From the IMG/VR virus record IMGVR_UViG_3300045051_000571, positions 1 through 25,499 of that record: a DNA stretch of 25,499 nt. One strand, 5' to 3'. The notes under the pieces are model-generated. The model was not told where the DNA came from and did no database searches. It saw only the letters and a list, made by a program, of their open reading frames with translations. Within the stretch, counting starts at the first letter, position 1; each line of letters opens with the position of its first letter. The position numbers and the translations under genes are program-made. This document shows positions 1-5,122 of this stretch, one piece after another. This DNA comes from a virus.

Positions 1-58
1 GGTCCGCGCTTCGCAGGTCCGCGCTTCGCAGGTTCGCGCCTCCCAGGTTCGCGCCCGG
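1..58 (-). repeat. 15-bp tandem repeats encoding pentapeptide units
   Basis: On the plus strand the unit GGTCCGCGCTTCGCA occurs twice in a row, followed by two diverged units beginning GGTTCGCGCC. The 15-bp period equals five codons, so each unit encodes one A(D/N)L-R-S type pentapeptide. The array continues past the left edge. Confidence 0.8.
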
Positions 59-478
59 AAGAATGGAGACGATCCGTCCGCGGGAAAGCTTCTTGATCAC
101 GCCGCCGCTGGCGACGATCCAGCACCCGCCGAGCACCGTTGCTCGCTTTTCGCTGACGACCATGTGCCGCACCCGATCCGCCAACGAGGTTCGCACCCCC
201 GCCTCAGCATCGGCCCACCATGCCGGAGCGCTCCCTTCGTCGAGACGCAGCGTCCACCTGTCCACATCGGCGAACACGGCGCGCTCTTCCGGCTTGGCGT
301 CGGGTGGGATCTCCGGCGGCGTGAACTCGACGCGCACGAAAGCGGCGGCGCGCGTCGCCGACCTGCCGCTGTCGTCGAGACCGAACGCCGAGATCAAATC
401 CTCGTGCGAATCGGTGTGTTCGGGGTCGCAGAGAATATCCCCGTTGCGAAGGACGATTGCTGAAAGAAAGTGGCACAT
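1..478 (-). CDS. Pentapeptide-repeat protein, 3' end beyond window
   Basis: Reads leftward from an ATG at 478 and stays open to base 1, so only the first 159 codons are visible. The product starts MCHFLSAIVLRNGDILC and continues with SHEDLISAFGL and FVRVEFTPP, an N-terminal domain I recall from many phage and metagenomic proteins that end in short repeats. From about residue 143 the sequence becomes tandem A(N/D)L-x-x units (GANLGGANLRSADL), the pentapeptide-repeat signature of a right-handed beta helix. At DNA level these units are near-perfect 15-bp repeats at 1-60. The start is supported by AAGGA 11 nt upstream and by an operator-bearing promoter at 527-555. The biochemical role is unknown; DNA mimicry is known for some pentapeptide proteins but nothing here shows it. 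Confidence 0.8.
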   Translation of the reverse strand, partial: MCHFLSAIVLRNGDILCDPEHTDSHEDLISAFGLDDSGRSATRAAAFVRVEFTPPEIPPDAKPEERAVFADVDRWTLRLDEGSAPAWWADAEAGVRTSLADRVRHMVVSEKRATVLGGCWIVASGGVIKKLSRGRIVSILPGANLGGANLRSADLRSAD

Positions 479-526
479 GGTCTTGAGATTCCTTTTTGGT
501 CGCGGGTTCGTTCAACTTCTGCGGCT

Positions 527-555
527 AGTCTAGCAACCTGCTAAGCGCTTGTCAA
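527..555 (-). promoter_or_regulatory. Promoter P1 with shared 20-bp operator
   Basis: Reading leftward, TTGACA (555-550) is followed by a 17-bp spacer and TAGACT (532-527), a near-consensus sigma70-type promoter. The operator GCAACCTGCTAAGCGCTTGT (plus strand, 533-552) covers the last three bases of the -35 box and the whole spacer, so a bound protein would block polymerase. The stop codon of the upstream gene (557-559) lies just beside the -35 box. The predicted leader runs about 40 nt to the ATG at 478 and contains GAACGAACCCG, also found in the P2 leader. Confidence 0.75.
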
Positions 556-556
556 G

Positions 557-1546
557 CTACCCGTTCACCGTGCGGTCGACGACCTTGATCGCCTCGCGCA
601 CCTTGTCGAGGGCGGCGAGGGGGAAGTCGACGCGCCGCAGGTGCTCACCCCAGAACGCGACGACCTCGGGCGCGGCGGAGAGCTTGCGCTCGACCTCGAT
701 CAACAGGTTGAGCACCGACCGCAGGTCGGCGTCGGGGGCGGGCTCTTCGATCACCTTCACCGCGCCGAACCGATCCGCCATCGCCTGGATCGCTTCCGCG
801 CGCGAGCCCCACTCGCCAAAGAACCGCGCGCCGCTCTCCGCGTCGAACGCCAGCCACCGCAGGCCCGAGCACTCGAGCCGCACCGGCTGCGGGGTGGAGC
901 GCGCGGGCTTCGGCGGGGCCGCCGGCTTCCACGCCTGCGCCAGCGGGTCGACGGCGGGCTCTTTGCCGGTGCCGTCGCAGCGCTCGCAGGACGCCCACCG
1001 AAGGCCCGCGGGATTGGTGGGCGACGCTCCGGTTCCGTCACAGCCCGTGCACGCGCCCGCCGCGCGGAGATCCGCCGGCTCGCCGATCCCGTCCACCGAC
1101 GACTCGCACACGCCGGGGATCGCATCGCCGCCCGGCACCGTGGCGGGGGCTTGGAGAGACCGGGAGAGCGCCACGTGCTCGCGCACCTGTCGTCCCAATG
1201 CGGTGCGCACCTGTCGTCCCAATGCGGTGCGCACCGGCACATTTTGTAGGTTCGGCTCGGACGCCTTCCGCCCGGTGAGGCTCGGCTCGCGCGCCGCCCA
1301 CCGCTCGAGGCATCCGCCTTCACCCTCGCACCGGGTCAGGTCGTCGACGCAGCTCTGCAGGGCGTCGTGGGCAACCGTGCGGCCGCAGGTCGGGCAGCGC
1401 ACGGTCGCGGGGTACTTCGCCGCGCAGCGCTTGCAGGTGACGGCGGCGCGGTCGGTCGTGAGCCGCAAACCATCGTTCAAGCGCCCGTTGCAGGCGTTGA
1501 ACGGTTGGCAGGCTTCGAGGCGGTAGTGGATGATCGGTGCGGGCAT
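557..1546 (-). CDS. Zinc-cluster protein with a Pol I-like signature peptide
   Basis: 329-aa protein of unknown function. The N-terminus has CxxC pairs (C38/C41, C51/C54) suggesting zinc ribbons. Residues 166-194 hold two CxxCxGxG motifs (CTGCDGTG, CERCDGTG) like those of the DnaJ central zinc domain. Residues 91-113 read TGRKASEPNLQNVPV then RTALGRQV, closely matching the conserved TGRLSS-xxPNLQNIPxR segment that precedes motif A in family A DNA polymerases, but the DYSQIE motif that should follow is absent. An 8-residue unit RTALGRQV is repeated twice. The last 100 residues look helical. The start uses GGAG 9 nt upstream of the ATG. It is probably co-transcribed with the 1563-1952 gene from promoter P2, 16 bp separating the reading frames. 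Confidence 0.75.
   Translation of the reverse strand: MPAPIIHYRLEACQPFNACNGRLNDGLRLTTDRAAVTCKRCAAKYPATVRCPTCGRTVAHDALQSCVDDLTRCEGEGGCLERWAAREPSLTGRKASEPNLQNVPVRTALGRQVRTALGRQVREHVALSRSLQAPATVPGGDAIPGVCESSVDGIGEPADLRAAGACTGCDGTGASPTNPAGLRWASCERCDGTGKEPAVDPLAQAWKPAAPPKPARSTPQPVRLECSGLRWLAFDAESGARFFGEWGSRAEAIQAMADRFGAVKVIEEPAPDADLRSVLNLLIEVERKLSAAPEVVAFWGEHLRRVDFPLAALDKVREAIKVVDRTVNG
1181..1235. repeat. 24-bp exact tandem duplication inside the zinc-cluster gene
   Basis: The 24-bp unit starting GCGCACCTGTCGTCCCAATG occurs at 1181-1204 and again at 1205-1228, followed by a 7-base partial third copy. It is in frame and duplicates eight residues (RTALGRQV) within the Pol I-like segment. Exact identity suggests a recent slippage duplication. 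Confidence 0.95.
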
Positions 1547-1562
1547 GGTCTCGGGCTCCGGT

Positions 1563-1952
1563 CTAGAAGCTGAAATCGTAGTACCGATCGCGCTCGCCGA
1601 TGCGCAGCCCCAGACCCTTGGCGACGTTCCAGCGCCCGGTCTCGGGGTTGAGGCTGACCTGCTGCCAGCGGCCGTTCTTCGCTTGCTTGAAGGTGTAGAG
1701 GGCTCCCTCGGGGTTCGGGCTGAACTTGTAGCTCTGGCACTCGCTCATACCATTGCCGTCGGTGCGCTCGTACTTGTCGACCTGCACCGTCAGGAGGATC
1801 GCCTTTCCGAGATTCTCCACCTTGACGATCGTGGCGGGGTCGCGGTCGCTCCAGTGAAGGATCGTCGCGCCCATTCCGACGGTCGGGGTCGGCTGTCCGA
1901 TCACGCCCGCGGCGTCGAGGTGGTTGGTCAGGCTTCCGAACTGTTGCGACAT
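1563..1952 (-). CDS. Small phage protein, unknown function
   Basis: 129-aa protein beginning MSQQFGSLTNHLDAAGV and ending RIGERDRYYDFSF. The central part (ILHWSDRDPATIVKVE, then YTFKQAKNGRWQQV) looks like a small beta-rich domain; the ending with YYD and aromatic residues recalls other phage hypothetical proteins, but I cannot give a function. A longer frame opens upstream at 1997, but that start lies inside promoter P2, between its -10 and -35 boxes, so it cannot be on the transcript. The ATG at 1952 has GGGAG 6 nt upstream, which decides the start. First gene of the P2 unit, followed by the zinc-cluster gene. Confidence 0.75.
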   Translation of the reverse strand: MSQQFGSLTNHLDAAGVIGQPTPTVGMGATILHWSDRDPATIVKVENLGKAILLTVQVDKYERTDGNGMSECQSYKFSPNPEGALYTFKQAKNGRWQQVSLNPETGRWNVAKGLGLRIGERDRYYDFSF

Positions 1953-1987
1953 GGTGGGCTCCCGGGTTCGTTCTGCGTTCTGAGAGG

Positions 1988-2016
1988 ATACTAACAAGCG
2001 CCTAGCGGGTTGTCAA
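1988..2016 (-). promoter_or_regulatory. Promoter P2 with shared operator, inside the end of the clamp-like gene
   Basis: Leftward TTGACA (2016-2011), 17-bp spacer, TAGTAT (1993-1988). The operator on the plus strand is ACAAGCGCCTAGCGGGTTGT (1994-2013). The last codons of the upstream gene (L-T-T-R-stop) are made from the -35 box and operator, so coding and regulatory sequence overlap. The operator is in the opposite orientation to that in P1 and P4. Predicted transcription start about 1980, giving a leader of roughly 28 nt. Confidence 0.78.
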
Positions 2017-2589
2017 GTGCACCGGCATGAGCATCGCGATCTCGCCCGACTGCCCGCCGATGCGGCGCACCGCGATCGGGCCCGTCGTCTCGCCCGCGGT
2101 CTTCCCTTCGGTGTCGGGCTTCACAGTCAAGACGAGCTTGCCCTTCTTGTCCCCGAGCGCCTCGGCGATCTGCACGAGCAGGGCGAGGTCGAAAGCCACC
2201 TCGAAGGTGCCCGGCTCGCCCTTCTGCGGCGTGCTGATCTCGCGCCACGCGGGGAACGTCTCGCCCTCACCACGCAGCGTGCGGGGCATCGTCGACCCGT
2301 CGGCGAAGGTGTAGTGGTCTGCGGCAAGAAGGATCTCGGCTTCGGCGAGCTTCTGCGCCTTGGCGAGCTTGCGCGCCCGCTCCAACGCTTCGGCGCAGAC
2401 CGGGCCCGACGGCTTCGGGTAGTCTTCGAGCACGTTGACGGGCAGAGCGACGAGGGTGTACCCGTCGACGGCGACGATCCGCCCGCTGCCGTCGGGCTCG
2501 ACCTCTACCTCGGCGGTGCGGAGCGCCTTGCGGCGGCTCACGTCGTCGGAAATGCATGTCTCGGGCTTGTACTCAACAGGGATCTTCAC
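2002..2589 (-). CDS. Putative short DNA sliding-clamp-like protein
   Basis: 195-aa protein starting at GTG 2589 (VKIPVEYKPETC) with AGGAG 6 nt upstream; the same frame continues upstream through the neighbouring gene but only in low-complexity arginine-rich shadow sequence. Features resembling beta clamps: a mid-chain VDGYTLVALP (compare the ATDGxRL element of DnaN), FPAWREI near residue 113 (compare the yPdw segment before domain 2), a helix FDLALLVQIAEALG followed by a beta strand, and a C-terminal GEIAMLMPVHL resembling the DnaN ending VMPMRL. It is about half the length of a bacterial clamp and close to phage clamps such as T4 gp45. If correct it would act as a polymerase processivity ring. 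No clamp loader or polymerase gene lies in this window. The assignment rests on motif resemblance only. Confidence 0.5.
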   Translation of the reverse strand: MKIPVEYKPETCISDDVSRRKALRTAEVEVEPDGSGRIVAVDGYTLVALPVNVLEDYPKPSGPVCAEALERARKLAKAQKLAEAEILLAADHYTFADGSTMPRTLRGEGETFPAWREISTPQKGEPGTFEVAFDLALLVQIAEALGDKKGKLVLTVKPDTEGKTAGETTGPIAVRRIGGQSGEIAMLMPVHLTTR

Positions 2590-2608
2590 GGTGGACTCCT
2601 GGGGGAAA

Positions 2609-2630
2609 GGGGCCCGAGCAGCCGGGCCCC
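2609..2630 (-). promoter_or_regulatory. Perfect 8-bp stem hairpin between two early genes
   Basis: GGGGCCCG, loop AGCAGC, CGGGCCCC. In the leftward direction it is followed by TTTCCCCC and then the ribosome site of the clamp-like gene. The T run is too short for a confident terminator; it could be an attenuator or a transcript-stabilising stem that lowers expression of the downstream gene. Confidence 0.5.
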
Positions 2631-2645
2631 GGGAGGGTTGAGCTG

Positions 2646-2969
2646 CTACAGGCTGAGGGCGAGCCCGGTGTGCGCCTCGATCAGGCGCTTCAAGTCGGCC
2701 GCGTGCACCCCGTGCTCGGCGACGATCTCGCGCGGGGTGGCGGTGACGGCGCGGGGGATGTGCCAGAAGTGCAGCGAGTAGGTGTCGCTGCCGGCGTCGA
2801 GGTCGATCTCGATGTGGTTGATCTTGTCGGCCGCCTTCGCCGAGAAGCGGATCCCCACGCCGTCGGGGCGGGCGAGAGCGTGCCTGACGCCGATCATCGC
2901 CGCGAACCGGTTCCCGCCGAGCTGCTCGAGGATCGTCTGCGCCACGTCGCTGCCCTTGGTCTCGTTCAT
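2646..2969 (-). CDS. Widespread phage protein of unknown function (TILEQLGGNRF family)
   Basis: 107-aa protein starting MNETKGSDVAQTILEQLGGNRF, with IRFSAKAADKINHIEIDLD and a C-terminus LKRLIEAHTGLALSL. I recognise this arrangement (ILEQLGGNKF... INYVKITL ... TGLYTSL) from many phage genomes, where no function is known. Upstream in-frame ATGs at 3005 and 2999 exist. The first lies before the expected transcription start of promoter P3; the second would be leaderless. The 2969 start is preferred because the 30 nt before it match the P2 leader (GAACGCAG..CGAACC..GAG), where they are non-coding. First gene of the P3 unit, with the clamp-like gene downstream. Confidence 0.75.
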   Translation of the reverse strand: MNETKGSDVAQTILEQLGGNRFAAMIGVRHALARPDGVGIRFSAKAADKINHIEIDLDAGSDTYSLHFWHIPRAVTATPREIVAEHGVHAADLKRLIEAHTGLALSL

Positions 2970-3005
2970 GGTCTCGCTCTCGGTTCGCGCTGCGTTCATG
3001 GTCAC

Positions 3006-3034
3006 AATCTAACAAGCGTCTAGCGGGTTGTCAA
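3006..3034 (-). promoter_or_regulatory. Promoter P3 with shared operator
   Basis: Leftward TTGACA (3034-3029), 17-bp spacer, TAGATT (3011-3006). The plus-strand operator is ACAAGCGTCTAGCGGGTTGT (3012-3031), 19 of 20 identical to that in P2. An ATG sits 6 nt after the -10 box (2999), so a leaderless start is possible, although a second ATG at 2969 follows a leader shared with P2. A TTTTTT run at 3048-3053 upstream could end transcripts from the preceding gene, but no clear stem precedes it. Confidence 0.78.
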
Positions 3035-3074
3035 GTCTTACGGGCAGAAAAAAGCGCCACGACTGACGATCTGT

Positions 3075-3401
3075 TTAAGTGCCTGATTTTACTGAGGGCG
3101 AGGGAAGTACTTTTGCCTCTTGCCCGCGGCGGACACACGCGCGCCGGCAGAAGCGCCCCGTCTTCTTGCCGCTCGCCAGCTCGCTCGGGTAGACGGTGAA
3201 GGCGCGGCCGCAGGTCTCGCACCGGCAAGGGATGCCCTTACGCTTGCCGCGCTCGGCGGTGAGCGCCCGCACCTGCGTCTCGAGCTGCTCGACCTCGGCA
3301 ACGAGCACCGGCACGAGGGGCAGGATCGCCGCCGCGGCGTCGAGCCCGGCGGCGGGCAGGTGTTCGAGGGCGGCGCGGATCCTGTCGAGGGCGTTGCTCA
3401 C
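3075..3401 (-). CDS. Coiled-coil plus FCxxxC zinc-ribbon protein
   Basis: 108-aa protein from GTG 3401, which overlaps the stop of the upstream regulator gene as GTGA, implying translational coupling. Residues 1-55 are helical and heptad-like (LVAEVEQLETQVRALTAERG). The C-terminal half reads CRCETCGRAFTVYPSEL then GRFCRRACVRRG, the treble-clef-like pattern (CxxCGkxF...G.FCSxxC) found in phage DNA-binding and HNH-associated proteins. A DNA- or RNA-binding role is likely; no nuclease residues are visible. A longer frame from 3527 is only shadow sequence of the upstream gene. Confidence 0.7.
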   Translation of the reverse strand: MSNALDRIRAALEHLPAAGLDAAAAILPLVPVLVAEVEQLETQVRALTAERGKRKGIPCRCETCGRAFTVYPSELASGKKTGRFCRRACVRRGQEAKVLPSPSVKSGT

Positions 3402-3790
3402 CGGCTCACCGTCGGGGGCAGGTGATAGGCGAAGGCGGGCGCGCCGCCCGTGGCGATCGGCGTGCGCGCCAGCAGCCCCTCGTCGAGCATGTGCCGGAGC
3501 ACGGCGATCACCGTCGGCCGGCTCCAACCCGTCGTCTGCTCGACCTGCCGCACGGTGAGGCTCGGCTGGTCGAGCAGCAGCCCCAACACGGTGTCGGCGT
3601 TGCGGTCGACGGCGCGCGGGCGGGTCATGGTCGCCGGGAACGCTGGGGGCGCCTTGGCTGGCATGGGCACGGCTTCGAGCGCCTGCCGCAGGTAGCGCTC
3701 GGCGATGGCGTGCACCGACCCCCGCTCGGCGACGGCAAGAGCGCCCAGCTTGCGGATCAAATCCTCGTCGGTGAGCTTTACATTTAGCAT
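3398..3790 (-). CDS. Ribbon-helix-helix / winged-helix regulator
   Basis: 130-aa protein. Residues 1-40 (MLNVKLTDEDLIRKLGALA, then SVHAIAERYLRQAL) resemble an Arc/MetJ-type ribbon-helix-helix segment. Residues 62-120 form a winged helix: NADTVLGLLLDQPSLTVRQV, EQTTGWSRPTVIAVLRHML, DEGLLART, with a recognition helix SRPTVIAVLRHM. This suggests a DNA-binding transcription factor, possibly of the divergent control region next to it or of the shared operator. The start at 3790 has AAAGG 8 nt upstream and a promoter at 3821-3849. It is the first gene of a two-gene unit with the zinc-ribbon protein. Confidence 0.7.
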   Translation of the reverse strand: MLNVKLTDEDLIRKLGALAVAERGSVHAIAERYLRQALEAVPMPAKAPPAFPATMTRPRAVDRNADTVLGLLLDQPSLTVRQVEQTTGWSRPTVIAVLRHMLDEGLLARTPIATGGAPAFAYHLPPTVSR

Positions 3791-3820
3791 GTGTCGAACC
3801 TTTCTGTTAGGGTTTGGTTG

Positions 3821-3849
3821 TCTCTAACACATTGCGAACGGGCGAACAA
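3821..3849 (-). promoter_or_regulatory. Leftward promoter of the regulator gene, without the shared operator
   Basis: TTGTTC (3849-3844), 17-bp spacer, TAGAGA (3826-3821). The -10 box resembles those of P1-P4, but the spacer has no CTAG-centred operator; it holds the direct repeat TTCGCCCGTTCGC. Leader to ATG 3790 is about 24 nt. Direct repeats could bind the regulator itself; this is inference. Confidence 0.5.
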
Positions 3850-4051
3850 GTGCCGATCCAAGCCCGATCCGGACAAAAACAGGGGTGAAGAGGGATCCCT
3901 TTTACCTCGAAAACTCGAAAAACAGATCAAGTATGAAGTATAAATAATAGATCAGTCACATGAGAATTGGGGGTAGGGTTCCAGACCTTTCAAGTGGTTG
4001 AACCACTTTCGGGCGCCCGCCGGCCGTTCGTTGCCGAACACCGTTCAGAGC
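3850..4051. other. Non-coding divergent control region with an AT-rich patch
   Basis: Between the leftward regulator and the terminase promoter no reading frame can be supported. It contains an AT-rich stretch (about 3900-3960) that stands out in a very GC-rich window, a tandem CTCGAAAA direct repeat (3906-3921), and the palindrome at 3992-4008. Its position beside the small terminase gene makes a packaging (pac or cos) site a reasonable guess, and an operator or replication site is also possible. None can be shown from sequence alone. Confidence 0.5.
3992..4008. promoter_or_regulatory. Perfect 17-bp inverted repeat, candidate operator
   Basis: AAGTGGTT, centre G, AACCACTT. The arms match over all eight bases. 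No T run follows, so a terminator is unlikely; a dimeric regulator site or a terminase recognition element is more plausible. It sits 44 bp before the -35 box of the small terminase promoter. Confidence 0.55.
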
Positions 4052-4081
4052 TTGACGCCCCCTCGACGAGCAGGTTAGGCT
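4052..4081 (+). promoter_or_regulatory. Late-type promoter L1 (leaderless small terminase)
   Basis: TTGACG (4052-4057), 18-bp spacer, TAGGCT (4076-4081), then 7 nt to the ATG at 4089. Transcription would begin at or next to the start codon. Same architecture as the promoters before the methyltransferase, portal and prohead protease genes. Confidence 0.6.
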
Positions 4082-4088
4082 CGCTCGC

Positions 4089-4628
4089 ATGGTCGCAGTC
4101 CGAATGCCACGCGATCCTGTGATCGCGCCCTCAACACGTGCCGAGCGCACGGATCGGGACGCGCTTGGTCGTTGGCGCCCGGGCGGCCCGACCGCGAACC
4201 CCAAGGGGCGGCCGCCGGGCTTCCAGGCGTTGATCCGCGCTCGGCTCGGTCGCAACGGCGAGAAGCTCGTCGACTTCCTGTGCGCGGTGCTCGACGGCAC
4301 CGCGGAAGTCGACGCGCTCGCGACCGTGCGCGACGGCGCCGAGACGCGCGCCGAGATCGTGCGCTGCGGCCCCACCATGCGCGAGCGGCTCGAGGCGGCG
4401 AAGATGCTGCGCGACTCGGGCTTCGGGCGGCCGGCGCTCGCCGTCGAGGTCAGCGGGCCCGACGGCGGCCCCATCCCGACGGCGCGCGCGGTCGACGTGG
4501 ACCGCTACGACGACGCCCAGCTCGCGCAGCTCGAGGCGCTGCTCGAGCGCGGTGCGCCGCAGCTCCCCGCGGCCGGCGAGGTCGTCGAGGGCGAAGTGCT
4601 CGACGAGGAAGCCGAGGGCGACGAGTGA
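4089..4628 (+). CDS. terS: Small terminase subunit
   Basis: 179-aa protein. N-terminal segment GRWRPGGPTANPKGRPPGFQ is the NPxGRPxG pattern of many phage small terminase-like proteins, followed by helices (LIRARLGRNGEKLVDFL, then MRERLEAAKMLRDSGFGRPA). The C-terminus is acidic (VEGEVLDEEAEGDE). It lies two genes upstream of the large terminase, where small subunits normally sit. It would recognise phage DNA and load it on the motor. The start is supported by promoter L1, which places the ATG at the predicted transcription start. The stop overlaps the next start as GTGA. Confidence 0.75.
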   Translation: MVAVRMPRDPVIAPSTRAERTDRDALGRWRPGGPTANPKGRPPGFQALIRARLGRNGEKLVDFLCAVLDGTAEVDALATVRDGAETRAEIVRCGPTMRERLEAAKMLRDSGFGRPALAVEVSGPDGGPIPTARAVDVDRYDDAQLAQLEALLERGAPQLPAAGEVVEGEVLDEEAEGDE

Positions 4629-4816
4629 ACGCGCACGGGCTGCTCGCGCTTGCCGCGCTCTGTTCTTCTGCCCCGCCCGCTGAGCGGCGGCGCTGCTACA
4701 GCGCCGCCCCCGCCGCCGTAGCGGAGGATCGACAACGACGCAAGCGCGAGCGTCGACGCGAGAAGCGCCACAAGAAAGCGCGGCTCCGACAGCTCGAACG
4801 CGAGGGGAAGCTGTGA
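4625..4816 (+). CDS. Small very basic protein between terminase genes
   Basis: 63-aa protein from GTG 4625, which overlaps the small terminase stop (GTGA); its own TGA overlaps the next GTG start in the same way. The C-terminal half is almost all R, K, E and Q (RQRRKRERRREKRHKKARLR), suggesting a charged helix that binds nucleic acid. The N-terminus VNAHGLLALAALCSS is hydrophobic, but too short and without a proper lipobox, so export is not supported. The frame continues upstream through the small terminase gene only as shadow sequence. Function unknown; a packaging accessory is a guess based on position. Confidence 0.55.
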   Translation: MNAHGLLALAALCSSAPPAERRRCYSAAPAAVAEDRQRRKRERRREKRHKKARLRQLEREGKL

Positions 4817-5118
4817 CCGACAAGCCCCTGCACGGGATCAAGCTCCTGATCGTCAACTCGCCTGACGATGCGTCAAGGAAGCTCTTCGCCGACCTCGCGC
4901 GAGCACTCGGCGCCGAGGTGCACGAGGTCGAGCTGCAGCCGGGCGTCGACGGGCCGCCCCAGCTCGACGCGCTCGCCCTGATCGGCCCGCCGCCCAAGCT
5001 CAAGTGCGCGGGCTGCGGCGTCGAGCACGAGGTGATCCGCGACGGCCGGCTGGTGCAGGTCACGCCGTCGGCCGACCCGGGCGTGGGCTTGTGTGGCCGC
5101 TGCCTGGGGCGCGGGTAG
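4813..5118 (+). CDS. Small zinc-ribbon protein between terminase genes
   Basis: 101-aa protein from GTG 4813, coupled to the gene before it. N-terminal half: IKLLIVNSPDDASRKLFADL then GAEVHEVEL, resembling a small alpha/beta fold. C-terminal half has CAGCG and CGRCLGRG, two CxxC pairs that probably bind zinc. No family recognised. Confidence 0.65.
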   Translation: MTDKPLHGIKLLIVNSPDDASRKLFADLARALGAEVHEVELQPGVDGPPQLDALALIGPPPKLKCAGCGVEHEVIRDGRLVQVTPSADPGVGLCGRCLGRG

Positions 5119-5122
5119 CGCG

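Noticed and set aside
2002-3015. A continuous 337-codon leftward frame covering both the clamp-like gene and the gene before it.
   Set aside because: The first 142 codons are arginine- and proline-rich shadow sequence of the true gene at 2646-2969; a GTG with AGGAG at 2589 starts the real protein.
4640-4672. Possible lipoprotein signal in the 63-aa basic protein (LLALAALC).
   Set aside because: The residue before the cysteine is Leu, not Gly, Ala or Ser, and the hydrophobic stretch is too short without a basic N-terminus.
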